From contig CANJKZ010000977.1 in assembly GCA_947471745.1 (NCBI GenBank), positions 1,716,501-1,780,500 of the forward strand: DNA of 64,000 bases, given 5' to 3'. The notes beneath the pieces were generated by a model that did not search any database, was not told the DNA's origin, and saw only the letters and a program-made list of their open reading frames with translations. How positions within the stretch are numbered: position 1 is the stretch's first letter; every line of letters begins with the position of its first letter. This DNA comes from Closterium sp. Naga37s-1. Its lineage: Eukaryota; Streptophyta; Zygnematophyceae; Desmidiales; Closteriaceae. Shown piece by piece: positions 24,380 through 35,634 of the stretch. A program made the translations under genes and the position numbers.

Positions 24380-24754
24380 TGTCAGAATCCCAACCACTAG
24401 ACCATTGGGATAAAATGGCTTGTTTGTGTAGCGGGTTTGTGCGCCCATAACCCCCCAGGCGAACGCGCCTGTAACCCCCCCTAGGATCAATCGGGCATCC
24501 ACAGTGTAGATCTACTGACACCCCCCCACACTGGGAGGCCCAGGACTGAGCACAGCGGCAACGGCCTACATGTGCATACACCAGGATTCGAACCCGAGAC
24601 CGCTTTGATACCATGTCAGAATCCCAACCACTAGACCATTGGGATAAAAGGGCTTGTTTGTGTAGCGGGTTTGTGCGCCCATAACCCCCCAGGCGAACAC
24701 GCCTGTAACCCCCCCTAGGATCAATCGGGCATCCACAGTGTAGATCTACTGACA
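24380..24754 (-). mobile_element. TRIM: 375-bp miniature LTR retrotransposon with tRNA-like promoter
   Basis: Two 141-bp LTRs (24614-24754 is 5', 24380-24520 is 3', minus orientation) begin TGTCAGTAGATC and end GGGATTCTGACA; I count two differences. The 93-bp interior starts with primer site TGGTATCAAAGC (24613-24602) and ends with GTGTGGGGGGG beside the 3' LTR. The target duplication GTCTC lies at 24375-24379 and 24755-24759. No coding capacity. A box-A-like TGGTCTAGTGG (24638-24628) in the LTR and a perfect box B GGTTCGAATCC (24594-24584) in the interior have tRNA-Glu-like sequence and spacing. Confidence 0.92.
24584..24638 (-). promoter_or_regulatory. tRNA-Glu-like pol III A/B boxes across LTR-PBS junction of the TRIM
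   Basis: Minus strand: ATGGTCTAGTGGTTGGGATTC at the LTR end closely resembles the D-arm half of plant tRNA-Glu (GTGGTCTAGTGGTTAGGATTC). TCTCGGGTTCGAATCC in the interior resembles its T-arm half. The gap between halves is 18 nt, against 17 in the tRNA as I remember it. The acceptor stem does not pair, so this is not a functional tRNA. Confidence 0.62.
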
Positions 24755-27700
24755 GTCTCCAGCGGCAGCCCCCCCAGCTCCAGCAGCGCCACTCTGAAGG
24801 CTCCAGCGCCGAGCAAACCACTCGCGCAGCTGCGGTGGAGAGAGAGGCTCCCGCCGTGACGAGGCACCTGTAGGACCTCCAGCAGACTCAGCACCCCCAG
24901 GCTCAGCACCCCCAGTCTCAGCACCCCCATGCTCAGCACCCCCAGGCTCAGCACCTCCAGGCTCAGCACCCCCAGGCTCAGCACCCCCAGACTCAGCAGC
25001 CTCAGGCTCAACACCCCCAGGCTCAGCACCCCAAGGCTCCGCACGCTCAGGCTCAGCACCCCCAGGCTCCGCACGCTCAGGCTCAGCACCCCCAGCAGTA
25101 CCACCCCCAGCAGCACCAGAGTCGACAGCGACCTCGATAGCCTCGACAGGGTCTACCTGAGACACACCTGAGGGAGCAGGACCCTGAGGGGGGAGGGGGT
25201 CTACCGGAGGAGGACCTGGTGCAAGGAAGAGCGGCGGGGGGGGGAGAGGGGCAGTGCGGTAGGGGAAGAGACGGTAAAAGGGAACCGACTCGTCGAACGT
25301 GACGTCCTGAGAGGGCAGGACACGGCGCGAGGTGGGGTGGTAAAACTGCCAGCCAGGCGCGTCAGGGGGAAAAACAAGGAAGACACAGGGAATGGCGCGA
25401 GCGGAGAGCTTGTCCGCGGACGTATCGCGGACAAAGGCACGAGATCCCCAGACTCGGAACACCGACGCGTCGCCAACCTCTCTCGTCCAACGCAGTGTCG
25501 GCAAGGTCTCCGGCAAGGAGACACGGGGCCAGAGGTTGAGCTGATGCGCAGCGTATCGGACCGCAAACGGCCACAAAAAATGGGGGGCAGCCGCATGGAT
25601 CATGGAGGTACGAGCGACCTCCATGACTAAGCCAATGCGGCGCTCAGCAACCCCATTCTGCTGCGGAGAGGCCGGAAGCATGAACGTCTGGCGAATGCCC
25701 TCCTCACGACAAAATTCCCGCAGAAGGTCGGAGGCAAACTCACCACCTCTGTCAGAGTGCAGACCCAGGACGGGAAGGTCCGTCTCAAACCGCTCGCGGA
25801 GCTGGAGACGGACAGCGCGGATCCAAGGGATCAAAACATCAGGAACCTCCCCCTTGCTGCGCAAGGGGAAGACCGGGTGTAACGCGTGTAGTCGTCAACA
25901 ACCAGCAAAAAGTAGCGCTCGCGGCCCTGTCCACGGACGCGGGCTGGGCCCCATACGTCCATGTGGAGAGTCTGCAGGGGAGCAGTCGTCGGGGGAAACG
26001 AGGAGGAGTGAGGAGCTGCGCGCTGCCGCCCCTCGACACAGGGAAGGCAGGGAGGGGCAGGCGAGGGTGGGAGGGGAGGCAGAGTCCTGGGAAGACCAGA
26101 GACAAGGAGACGAGGGTGCATGCCACGGAGGCGCTGCGCTGAGGGGTGACCAAGACGGTGGTGCCAAAGGAGGGTCTGGTGCGACAGAGCGCGACACGAG
26201 CAGGGGGGCGCTAGCTGACCTGACGCAGACGCAGACGCAGCTACCTGAGGGGGGGCAATATTCAGTGTGTACAGACTCGACCCAGGCTGACGGGTGAACG
26301 TGGCCAGGTGCCGGCCAGTCCGGGAGCACGTACAGATCGCCACGCGCTGTCCTCCAGGGGTGAAGGTATCAACCCACTCATCCTGAAGGACGGCATTGCT
26401 CACCAAGTTCGTAGAGAACGAGGGGAGGTGAAGACCTGACAGTGAACCAGACGGAACCGCCGGACACGGCAGAACATTGGAGGAACGTGCAAGGACTGGG
26501 CCCCCAGAGGGGTCAGCCAGAGAGACAGCAACAGGTGCAGAGAGCGGTGTGACTGTGGTACTGTCGCGAAAGATACAGCGGGAAGCACCTGAGTCAAGCG
26601 TGAAGGTGTGCAGGGCCTCAGCAGACGCAGTACCAGAGAGAGCAGACTCACTAGTACCTAGAGCAGCAGACTCACCAGCACCTAGGGCAGCAGCCTCACC
26701 AGCACCTAGAGCAGGAGCCTCTATACCTGGGTCGGGCGGCATACACAGGTAACAGTCACCCTCAGCACTAACAGTCAATGCATACATGGCTGTAAGGATA
26801 GCATCATAATCAAGAGCAAAAATATCCACACCCTGCCTAAGCAGCTCTGCCCAGCGGGGGAGCTCAGCCGCGTCGGGAAACTCTTCGCGAAAGGCGTCGG
26901 TAAGACGGGAGAAGCAGCGGTGCTGTGTGTGAGGCTGCCCGCATGTCTGACCAGAGCGGTCACCTGTGCGAATGACATACGGGCAGCGACCACCACCCCC
27001 AGCCGCCCCACGCTGAGCAAACCACTCACGTAGCTCCTGAGACGAAAGGGGCTGACGCTACTGCTGCTGCCTCTGACCACCGCCAAGGCCTCCCCTCTGG
27101 CTGGTACCACCTCGGCCGCCACCACTGCCGCCGCCTCCACTCCCACTGCCGCCACCACTGCCGCCTCCACCACTCCCACTGCCGCCACCACCGCTGCCAC
27201 CTACACCTCCACCCCCACCACCACTACCTCCGCCACCGCCGCCCCCTCCACCGCCTCCACCGCCCCCACCACCGCCTCCACCTCTGACACCCCCACCGCC
27301 CCTGTCTCCCCTGCCCCTGCCGCTGCGGCGCCTCCCACTAGGGGCAGACGCAGCTCCTACCTCCTCAGCACGAAGGTAGTCAACAGCTTCAGCAGAGGCG
27401 GCGGAGGGGACCAGGGGGGAGGGCGAATACCCCTCAAAGAAGGGAGTGCGAGGAGTGCCACGGGAAGCGCCTATAGCGACTATGCTAGTCTCAGCTGCTA
27501 GGAGGTGCTTCTCGAGCAGGTCGACAGTGAGGTCGGTGGGGTCAAGGGCGAGGAGGAGGTCCCTGATAGCGCTAAGAGAGTCAGGGAGGCGGGTGACTAT
27601 GAAGTAGAGAGTGATGTACATGGGAGGAGGGTTCTTGGTGAGAAACTCGGCGGGGAGCGCAGCGCGGTAGCGAGTGTCACTAGTGCGAAGGTGAGTGACG

Positions 27701-28092
27701 AGGTCGGCTACTGTGGCAAAGGCGGACAGCTCTGGGAACAGGTAGGGCAGGAGAAGGCGGCCTAGAGCAGCAGTGGCCAGGGAGGAGTAACGAGCGACTA
27801 CAGCGTCGTACAGTGCTTTCGCAGTCTTGTGCTGTCCGAAGTGAGCGCGTTCGGCTAACGGCAGGTGGTTGCGAACGGCTAGGCGAGCAGCAGCGTCACG
27901 AGTAAGCCACTGTGAGCGAGCTACACTGTCAGCTGTGGCGGCAGGGGCGAGAGAGGCGCCAGACGTGAGGTCAAACAGGGAAACACCGTCCTTGGAATCG
28001 CTCAGTAAGAGCAGCTGCAGATCGTCGAGCCAGGCGTCGAACTCTATCGGGCGGCCCTCTGCATCGAACGAGAGTACACTGAGGGTGGCCAT

Positions 28093-28857
28093 AGCGGGCA
28101 GAGCAGTAGGGCGCGCTAGTAGTAGGGCAGCACGCAAGCAAGGCAGGGCAGGGCGGCGCGGCTGCAAGTGGCGCGCTCGGGCAGGGCAGGCGGCGCAGCG
28201 GCCAGTGGCGCGCATGCAAGGCAGGGCGGCTTAGCGGCGAGCAGCGCGCGGGCAAGGCAAGGCGCGCGGGGGCGGGCAGTGCACGGGCAGCGCGGCGCGC
28301 GAGCAGGGCGGGGCGCGCGGCGGCGAGTGGCGCGCGTGCAGGGCGGGGCGCACGGCGGAGAGCTGCGCGCGGGCAGAGCAAGGCGCGCGGCGTTGAGCTG
28401 CGCGCGGGCAGGGCAGGGCGCGCGGCGACGAGCTGAGCGAGGGCAGGACAGGGCGAGCGGCGGCGAGCTGCGCGCAGGCAAAGCAGGGCGCGCGGCGGCG
28501 AGCTGCGCGCGAGCAGGGCAGGGCGCGCGGCGGCGAGCGGCGCGCAGGCAGGGCAGGGCGCGCGGCGGCAAGCAGCGCGCGGGCTGAGCGGCGCAGCGCG
28601 GCAGCGAGCATCGCGCGAGCAGGGCAGAGCGCGCGGCAGCAGGCACCGCGCGGGCAGGGCAGGGCACGCAGCAGCAAGCAGCGCGCTAGCAGGGCGGCGC
28701 GGCGCGGCGGCGAGTGGCGTGCGGGCAAGGCAGGGCAGGGCGTGTGCGGCAGCGCAACGCAGGGCAGGGCAGGGCGGCGCGGCGCTAACAGGGCGGCGCG
28801 ACTCGTGGGGTAGCGCGGTTCGGTGGGCCCTAAAACATCGGTCCTAGGCTAGGACCT
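28093..28857 (-). repeat. Copia-2 leader with GC-rich tandem repeats
   Basis: About 0.75 kb between primer site and gag is built of imperfect units on GGCAGGGCAGGGCGCGCGGC and GGCGAGCTGCGCGC (plus-strand text), spaced about 42-45 bp, clearest from 28250 to 28600. Long open frames here are by-products of GC content. Confidence 0.75.
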
Positions 28858-28869
28858 GCTCTGAAACCA
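28821..28869 (-). promoter_or_regulatory. Copia-2 primer-binding site and downstream tRNA-complementary box
   Basis: TGGTTTCAGAGC (28869-28858) follows the 5' LTR. Downstream, AGGACC and GGGCCCACCG (28830-28821) recur at about the same spacing as in Copia-1. Confidence 0.7.
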
Positions 28870-28998
28870 TGTCAACAGAATAAACGAGAATGAATTGACT
28901 AACAGTAGGATGGGTACAAGTACTAACCCTAATTGGGTTGTACCCCATATGGGCTACCCCACTATAGCCTACACAAGATACAGCATATAAGTTTGACA
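28870..28998 (-). repeat. Copia-2 5' LTR
   Basis: 129 bp, matching 21344-21472 with a few substitutions (for example CAGTAGG for CAGCAGG on the plus strand). Confidence 0.93.
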
Positions 28999-29003
28999 TT
29001 TAC

Positions 29004-29876
29004 TGGGACGCGATTGGCTGCGACGCTACAACCCACGAATTGACTGGACGACAGGTAGCTGCACTGTGCGAAGCGATGGTAACTGGGTCGCACTACCTCG
29101 CTGGTAGTCGCCTCAGTCTTCAACGGTCCACGTCAACGCCATCACGATGAAATGGGCTGTCGCCACTGGAGCTGACGTGTACGCAATAGACATCATGGTA
29201 GTAGGAGAAGCAGAGGAGCCGAGTGATTTTCAGAAATTGCTAGCAGCCGTACCGCCCGAACTACAGGAACTACTGAAACGGTACCAGGGGATTTTTCCAT
29301 ACGACTTACCGGAGGGACTGCCACCTCAGCGAGCACACGACCACCGCATAGAATTAGAACCGGGGGCACAACCAACCGTACAGAGACAGTTCGGACTGAC
29401 ACAGACCGAGCTCGACGAACTGAGGAAGCAGCTAGACTACCTGTTAGAGAAAAAAAATAATCCGACCGAGTTCATCTCTGTTCGTCGCACCGATACTGTT
29501 CACACCGAAAAAGGACGGAGGATTTCGTATGTGTATCGAATACCGCGCACTGAACATTGTAACAGTCAAGTCGCGATACCCCATCCCCCGCGTCGACGAA
29601 CTGATAGATCAACTGCGAACAGCACGGGTGTTTTCGAAAATCGACCTACGGGGAGGTTAACACCAGATTAGAGTCGAACCATCGGACTGTGCCAAATTAG
29701 CTTTTAGAACTAGGTACGGATCGTTCGAGTACACGGTGATGCCGTTCGGACTGACCAACGCACCGGCGACATTCCAGATGACCATGAACGAAGCGGTTAT
29801 GCCACTTTTAGATAAATGCGTGATAGTTTACCTCGACGACATCCTGGTCTACAGTCGGGACAGGCAGCAGCACTTA
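29004..29876 (+). pseudogene. pol: Gypsy protease end and reverse transcriptase, broken
   Basis: Just after the insertion the plus strand continues the protease (GRDWLRRYNPRIDWTTG). Then come a linker (ELQELLKRYQGIFPYDLPEGLPP), RT residues [15 protein letters not shown] in shifted frames (~29530-29560), [18 protein letters not shown] (~29725-29775) and the catalytic [11 protein letters not shown] (~29830-29860). YLDD with [11 protein letters not shown] is typical of Ty3/gypsy. Frameshifts near 29470 and 29540 disable it. Confidence 0.85.
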
Positions 29877-32800
29877 GTCCGCTACATCGCGCACCAGCTT
29901 AACCTGTGGCCCCGTCTCTCACGGCCGCAGGTTTCGCCGACCCTCCTCTGGACTGTGTCCCTTCGTGCAGCGTATGCGTTTTGTGTCTGGAACTACCTCG
30001 CGCGGACAAGCTCCCAGCTCGCACTCTCCCGTGTATCTTCCTTGGTTTACCCCTCGACGCCCCTGACTGGCTGTTTAACCACCCTTCGTCTCACCGCTTC
30101 TTCCTCTCGTAATGTCACCTTTGACTAGTTTGTCTTCTTCTGCACTCGCTTCCCTCACCGAGGTACCTTGCCCCCCCCTCCTCCCCTCTTTCTCACTCCC
30201 ACTCCTCCGCTCGATCCCCTGCCGCCGCGTCCTGCCACGTCTGGTGTGTCGCACGTCACCCCCCTTCCCTCGGTTGGGTCTGTTGGGGAGTATGCTGACT
30301 TTGGAGGCCTGGTAAGTGGGGTTGCACCTCCCATGTCGGCACCTTCACCGCCTCCCCCTCGTCCCCTATCCCCGCCGCAGCCGTCCGCGGTCTCTGCCGT
30401 CACCTTCGTCGTCCTCGCAGTTGCCGCAGCAGCCTTCGTTGCCGCCGCTAACGTCGTCGCTGCCGCAGTCGGTCGCTGTGGACTCTGGGGGTGCTGTCGC
30501 TAGGTGTGCTGGTCCTGGGGGTGCTGCCGCTATGGGCGCCGGCTCTGGGGGTGCTGGTTTTGGGGGTGCTGACTTTGGGAGTGCTGTTTCTGGGGGTGTT
30601 GCCGCAGGAGGTACTAGTACTGGGGGTACCGCGGGCGCCGGACTGTTGAAGTGAGAGGCCCCACCCTCGCTTGGGCGAAGGCGTTTTCTGCGGCGACATG
30701 GTGAATTTGACAGAGTGGTCGTCAAATTAGCTCTCGGGTTTAGACGACAGGGATCGTCGACCAGCCCGTCTTCTGTTCGACGGGTGGTGTTCGACGAGCT
30801 CGTCCTCTGATCGGCCAGCCCGTTTACGTACTCTGATCGGCGGGGTGCTTTTCGACGAGCTCGTCCTCTGATCGAGGGGCGCTATTCGGAGAGCCTCGTC
30901 TTGGCGAACTGGTCGGTCGAATTCGCGCGACGTGCAGAACGGCATCACGTGCTCGACGGTGGACATCTGGCAAAACCGTCGACACGTGTCCTACCTGGCA
31001 ACTGCGCAATGTGCCTGGTGCAACCATCGACATGCACCTACTTGGTAGGTGCGCACATGTGCGCAAGTATTCACCTGCGTATGCAGCGCTGGCAGGCCGC
31101 CCTGCAGCAGCGTTGGCAAGTCGCTCTGCTGCTGCGCTGGCAGTTTGCCTTGCAGAATGCTTTCTAGGTGTTGCAGTATGTTTCTTGCTATATCGACTTG
31201 GATGCCTCATTGCAATCTATTGTTCTTCTCAACTTCTTAATGAAGCTCTTGCCAATTTTCTCTGTGAACACAACAAATGGTGAGAACACTAGTAGAACGC
31301 TACGATCACCTGCACAACCCCGTGCCCTCCTCCGTATTCCACTCCTGTTGTAGAGTGACTCTCCGCCGGGACGTCCGCCGCCGCCTGTGTCTCCACTTCG
31401 CCTTCTTGGTATTTCTTACCCCTCGATTGGCCGACCACGTGTTCCCCCCTCACCGTCTCTCCAAGTCTACGGTCCCACGTTTCCTCCTCCTTTCTTGTCC
31501 CATTCGTGTTCCGCCACCCTCTGTTCTCCCGTCATCCCTTACTCTCTCCTCTCCATTATTCTCGGACTTTCTTCGTGGCGCTCACCCTACTGTCTCCAGT
31601 GTCCTTTCCTCCCTCGTTATTGGACTCAGTGTTCCTCCTCCGTCCGTCTCTGCTCTTGTCGCTGCTGCCGCTGACTTTGCCTCCACTGCCGCCTTGACTA
31701 CGCCACTCAGGCGGTCTCTGCTCCTGCCCGTCCTCCGCCCGTCGGGGTGCTCTTGCCCTTGGCAGTAACGCCCTAGAGGACAGTCAGTACGAGCTGTCTT
31801 TCCTTGCGGCCGCTGCTCCTCATCTCTCCGCTATGCTACTAGCCCATGAGGGTGACACAGACGTTCTTGACCCCCCGACCCCTCGCACGTACGGCGAGGT
31901 AGTCTTGAGGCCCTGGGCCTCTCAGTGGATAGCAGCCATGGACGCAGAGATGGCATCTTGGTGGTCCACACGCACCTACGTTGACGCAATTCCTCCTCCT
32001 GGGGCGAGCGTAATCGATGGCATGTGGATCTTGAAGGTGAAATGGTCACCTGGAGAGTCAACTGCCTTCAAGGCACGCTACGTGGCTAGAGGCTTTAGTC
32101 ATCGAGAGGTGGTAGACTTCTTTCATACGTTCTCCCCCACCCCTAAGACTACCACTCTTCGGGTACTGCTCCACATCGCGGCGCAGCGCGACTACGAGCT
32201 TCACGTGCTCGACTTCTCTGCCGCCTTTCTCCAGGGCAACCTGCACGAGCAGATCTTCCTCTGCCACCCGCCTGTTTTACTGGGTCCTTCCCTCCTGGTA
32301 CCCAATGGAGCCTTCAATGGCAAGTCTGCGTCACGCTCCTCGTGAGTAGCACGACACTCTGCGCACTACTCTGGCTGACCTCCACTTCTTTCTGTCCTCT
32401 GCTGACTCGTCTCTCTCCGTTCGCTCTGGCTCTACTCCCTTGACGGCCTTGTCTTCACTACCCCAAACAGAGTCGCACCAGCCTTGGTGAAGGCCGAGCT
32501 GCTGAGGAGACACGATTGCACTGACCTAGGTGAGCTGCGCCGCTATCTTGTCTTGCTAGTCACTAAGGACAGAGCAGCGCGCACCATCACTCTCACTCAG
32601 TCACACTGCAGCAGATCCTCCAGCGCTTCAGCTCTCAGCTCTCCTCTGCACACCCACTCTTCTGCCTGTTTGCCGCACGCTCACGGCCACTCTCCCTGAC
32701 GAGCCTTTTGAGCCGAATGGTTAGCGTGCTGAGCTGGTAGGGTTCCTCATGTACCTGATGACCCGCACTTTCCAAATCTCGCATATCCTCTCAGCATCAT

Positions 32801-33115
32801 TGCTCGCTTTGTTGCAAAAGGGAGAAACCGACCTGAGGACTTGTCGGCTTCTAAGAGGGTACTGCGCTATATGGATAGTAGATCAGGCAACCAGTTGCAC
32901 TCACGGGATACACTGACATGTCGTGGGCAGACGACATCGAGACTCTCATATCCTCTCCGGGTCAATGATTCAGTCTTGGCGCCGGAGAGGTCGCGTGGAA
33001 GTCCACTCGCTCGTCATTGGTGGCAAACTCCAGCTGTGAGGCAGAGATCTATACTAGTGTTATGGCTGCTCAGAGTCAATCCTGGAGTCACTCATTGCGT
33101 AGGACCATTATTTGC
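29877..33115 (+). pseudogene. pol: Decayed copia pol fragment joined to the gypsy element
   Basis: From 29877 the sequence reads copia integrase C-terminus ([24 protein letters not shown]), a Gly/Ala-rich linker (~30480-30650), a non-copia stretch (~30660-31320), then pol again: LLAHEGDTDVLDPPTPRTYGE (~31833), reverse transcriptase ARGFSHREVVDFFHTFSPTPK to LDFSAAFLQGNLHEQIF (~32080-32260), DLGELRRYL and TITLTQSH (~32525-32600), and RNase H traces up to about 33060. Many stops and frameshifts are present, and no LTRs were found. The stretch 30660-31320 has two copies of TCGACGAGCTCGTCCTCTGATCG (~30796, ~30853) and is otherwise unassigned. Confidence 0.75.
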
Positions 33116-33657
33116 TTAGCATGATGGACTCCTTCATGAATGCAAGCATTCTCGTTATAATGGGCGAGATTGTTAGAACCGACTTAGGATGGTACTCGTG
33201 CTTGTGAAGAGACATTGGAGCAAACACATTTTTTCATTTGTAGCATATGTCAATAGTGTAACCCATCTTTATACAACACTTGCAAATTATATCCCCTTTT
33301 CTTTTCACCCTTTTTGTGAATGGTCCCTTCACGTAGAATACGGTCTTTAACCTCGAAAAAAAAGGAAGAAAAAAACAAAAACAAAAAAACAATATTCGTG
33401 TTGTATATCATATTTGTTAAATAAAGTAGTGCAAAGGGATGCAAATGTTTCCTGAGTGATGAAGATATTGCCAGGAAAGTTTCCACCACATTTCCCTCCC
33501 CCCCCACACCCACCCACCCCCTTTTCCTTGAGGTTTTGCAACGATAATTATAGGATAGTTTCATTGGAGCCCACTTGTTCTTGAAAGACCTGAGGATGAG
33601 TTGTTGGATATGTGAGAGATCGCGAAGCAGCACCGTGTAGACAAGCAATGACTCATA
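33116..33657. other. Unassigned spacer
   Basis: AT-richer than its surroundings, with an A-rich tract near 33355-33392 and a C-run near 33497-33520. No supported gene. Confidence 0.4.
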
Positions 33658-35241
33658 CTAGTGTTGTGCCTCCTCCAGCTCAGTAGCTATCAGGTCCCCC
33701 GTATGAGAGCCCTTCAGCTGCCTGAAGTCGAGAACAACCTGGCGGAGCTGGAAGTCGCAGGTGATCCAGTGAGCGGTCACCCCCATGAAAGCCAGCCCAT
33801 TCTCACTGGTCCAGATGTCAAATGTGAGCGACATCCTCCCCGCCATACCATCACCCACCAACATCTGCCGCACGTCCTCCCTAGCAGCCTCGCCCTAGCC
33901 CTGCATGTTGCGTGCCTAAGCGATGCCGAGAGCCGAGCAGTAGCGCCGCTCCCGGGTTCAGCATCTGCACAAATGCCCTGAACTGTAGACGCAAATGCAC
34001 GTGCATGTATGGAGTGATTGAAGAATGTATGACGGTGGTTAAGACGCAATGTCGCGAGGAATCACAAAGTGTTAAGAAATGCAATGCGATCACTCAACTA
34101 ACCACGCCGTATGCAAGTCGTGAATGCTAATTGAGAGGAGTATGTTGTCACTCACCTCGGACCTCTCGATAAGTCGAAACGGAAGGTCGGCTCCCGCAAA
34201 GAGCTGCACCAAACCGTCGCGCAGCTGCTGTGCACCAACACGCGGCACGACGAATGCACCCATGTTCATCTGCCTACTCCCACCGGCAGCGGCGCCACCA
34301 GTCACCCCACTAGCGGTTGTCCCCTCGGCTGTTGGTACAATCCTAAACCACAAGGTTGCATGCTCCCAAGGTCACGCTGTGGGGTTGGGGACATCCGGCC
34401 CCCATCCCCCATCAGGAAAGGTAAGGTTGTCCGGCTTGTTCGGATCCTTAAAGCGACGACACCAGATCTATAGACTAGGATAGTGCCACCTCTTGAGGCG
34501 TCTCTTCCCCGCACTCGTGCCACTCCCTTTCCAGCTAATCGCCTCCCCGCAAACCTTGCAATTCCTGGCATCCTTCACCTTATCACCAAACATGCCACGC
34601 ACCAGGCCGGCCTCCGCAGTACTAAGGACCTCCTCCGTCCATGGGTCCAACTCCTCATCGGTAGGGGTCCTGCCCATCCTCTCGGCGCTCTGGCTGGCGG
34701 TCACAGCAGCAGCTCCCGACATCCCTGACCCCCCCACAGGTGCACCACCAACCGGAGCGGCGGAGGTACCTGCCCCTCCTCCACTCATCCCATCACCCCC
34801 ACCCGCGGTTGCCCCTTGCGGCTGAGCATTCGATTCTGGCCCGGCCCCCTCCGCTCCCGACCCCCCAGACCCACTGGCACGCGGCCTCTTTCCTGCTGCA
34901 CTGCTTCCGCGCGCGGCACTGCCACCAGCCCAGCCCTCTCCTCTCCCTCCCCGGCCCTCATCACCCGATCCTCCACTCTCGCCATCCGCCTCTCCCGGCG
35001 CCGGCCTCCAATCCGGGTCTTTCTCCCGTGTCCGTGGTCCCTGCTCCTCCGCCATCGGTGCAGGACCTTCAGACTCCCATTCCCGCAACTCATCACGCCG
35101 CCTCACCGCGGTAGCCTCGTCCCACCCAATCGCCTCCTCCCCATTGAAGATTCTCCCCAATTGGAATGTGGCCCTAGATCCCGGTGCCGGGAGGCCTCCA
35201 AGCGACGCCCCGAATCGCGCGTGAACTCTCCTCCCCCCCAT
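33658..35241 (-). pseudogene. hAT-type transposase fragment
   Basis: Minus-strand coding pieces in order: a low-complexity N-terminus (35241-34468) ending in a BED-finger-like segment (VKDARNCKVCGEAISWKG); GAFVVPRVGAQQLRDGLVQLFAGADLPFRLIERSE (~34265-34160), followed by a good GTGAGT donor; then MSLTFDIWTSENGLAFMGVTAHWI, VVLDFRQLKGSHTG (33840-33658). FDIWTS with GVTAHWI and the HTG motif is characteristic of hAT transposases. The frame stops at 33658 before the DDE remainder and the C-terminal dimerisation region, and several frame changes are needed. I found no terminal inverted repeats. Confidence 0.75.
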
Positions 35242-35634
35242 CCATTGGCGCTAAAGTTAATTTACCTAAAGCGGGGTCGCGGCCTTAGCGAATGTCGCAG
35301 CCCTGGCCTATTGCTGGGTCGTGGCCTTAGCGATGCGCGCCTGGTAGGCGTGCCGGGGTAGCACAAAACGCGGGTTCCGCGGTAACTCACTAGTGAGCGC
35401 GAAATGTAAAATTTGCCCTAAAATCGAACGCTAAAATCGAACCTTAAAATCAAATGCTAAGACATCCTAAAAACACGAGTAGAATTGTTCTTTAACATGC
35501 GTCCGCCTTAGAGAGTAGCTGAGAGTGACATACTTGCTTGCTGGCTGAAGGAGAGACTTCCTAGCTAATCCAGATCGAAGTCGAAGTCGAGGGAAAAGCT
35601 TACCCTAGACTTCGCGATCTGGTTGGGTTTGTCG

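Larger units (their letters stand above)
21702..28092 (-). pseudogene. gag-pol: Copia-2 gag-pol, degraded and interrupted
   Basis: Gag begins [18 protein letters not shown] at 28092-28090 and runs to a very Gly-rich stretch ending RGGLGGGQRQQQ, then a single in-frame TAG at 27060-27058, after which the same frame stays open. Next come a Cys/His segment CYLCMPPD, protease LDSGASRCIFRD (~26590), [12 protein letters not shown] (~26155), integrase DVWGPARV (~25955), LHSDRGGEF (~25765) and [13 protein letters not shown] frameshift lies near 25850. The Glu/Pro/Gly repeat linker is interrupted by the TRIM; the frame matches again when 380 bp are removed. Reverse transcriptase has two TAG codons near 22910-22900 and YVDDLVFA near 22680. 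RNase H ends at 21702. Confidence 0.85.
21344..28998 (-). mobile_element. Copia-2: Ty1/copia element inserted in the gypsy element
   Basis: 129-bp LTRs at 21344-21472 and 28870-28998 differ at about four or five positions, and the target duplication TTTAC is present on both sides (21339-21343, 28999-29003). On the minus strand the order is 5' LTR, primer site, GC-rich leader, gag, protease, integrase, linker, reverse transcriptase, RNase H, polypurine tract, 3' LTR. Pol carries a frameshift and several stops and is interrupted by a TRIM at 24380-24754. Confidence 0.93.
19244..29876 (+). mobile_element. Decayed Ty3/gypsy element, interrupted by Copia-2
   Basis: The 5' LTR (19244-19597) is followed by a primer site TGGTATTCAAAGCC (19600), gag, protease, then after the Copia-2 insertion the rest of protease and part of reverse transcriptase. 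The reading resumes across the insertion once one copy of target duplication TTTAC is discounted. The element stops within reverse transcriptase at about 29876, where sequence switches to copia integrase. No 3' LTR is seen. Frames are broken in several places, so it is old. Confidence 0.85.

Noticed and set aside
24570..24655. A genuine tRNA-Glu gene
   Set aside because: D- and T-arm halves are present but the acceptor ends do not pair and the anticodon region is replaced by the TRIM LTR end and PBS.
33250..33648. Minus-strand 132-codon frame
   Set aside because: Low-complexity Phe/Lys-rich frame across A-rich sequence after the hAT fragment; no family resemblance.
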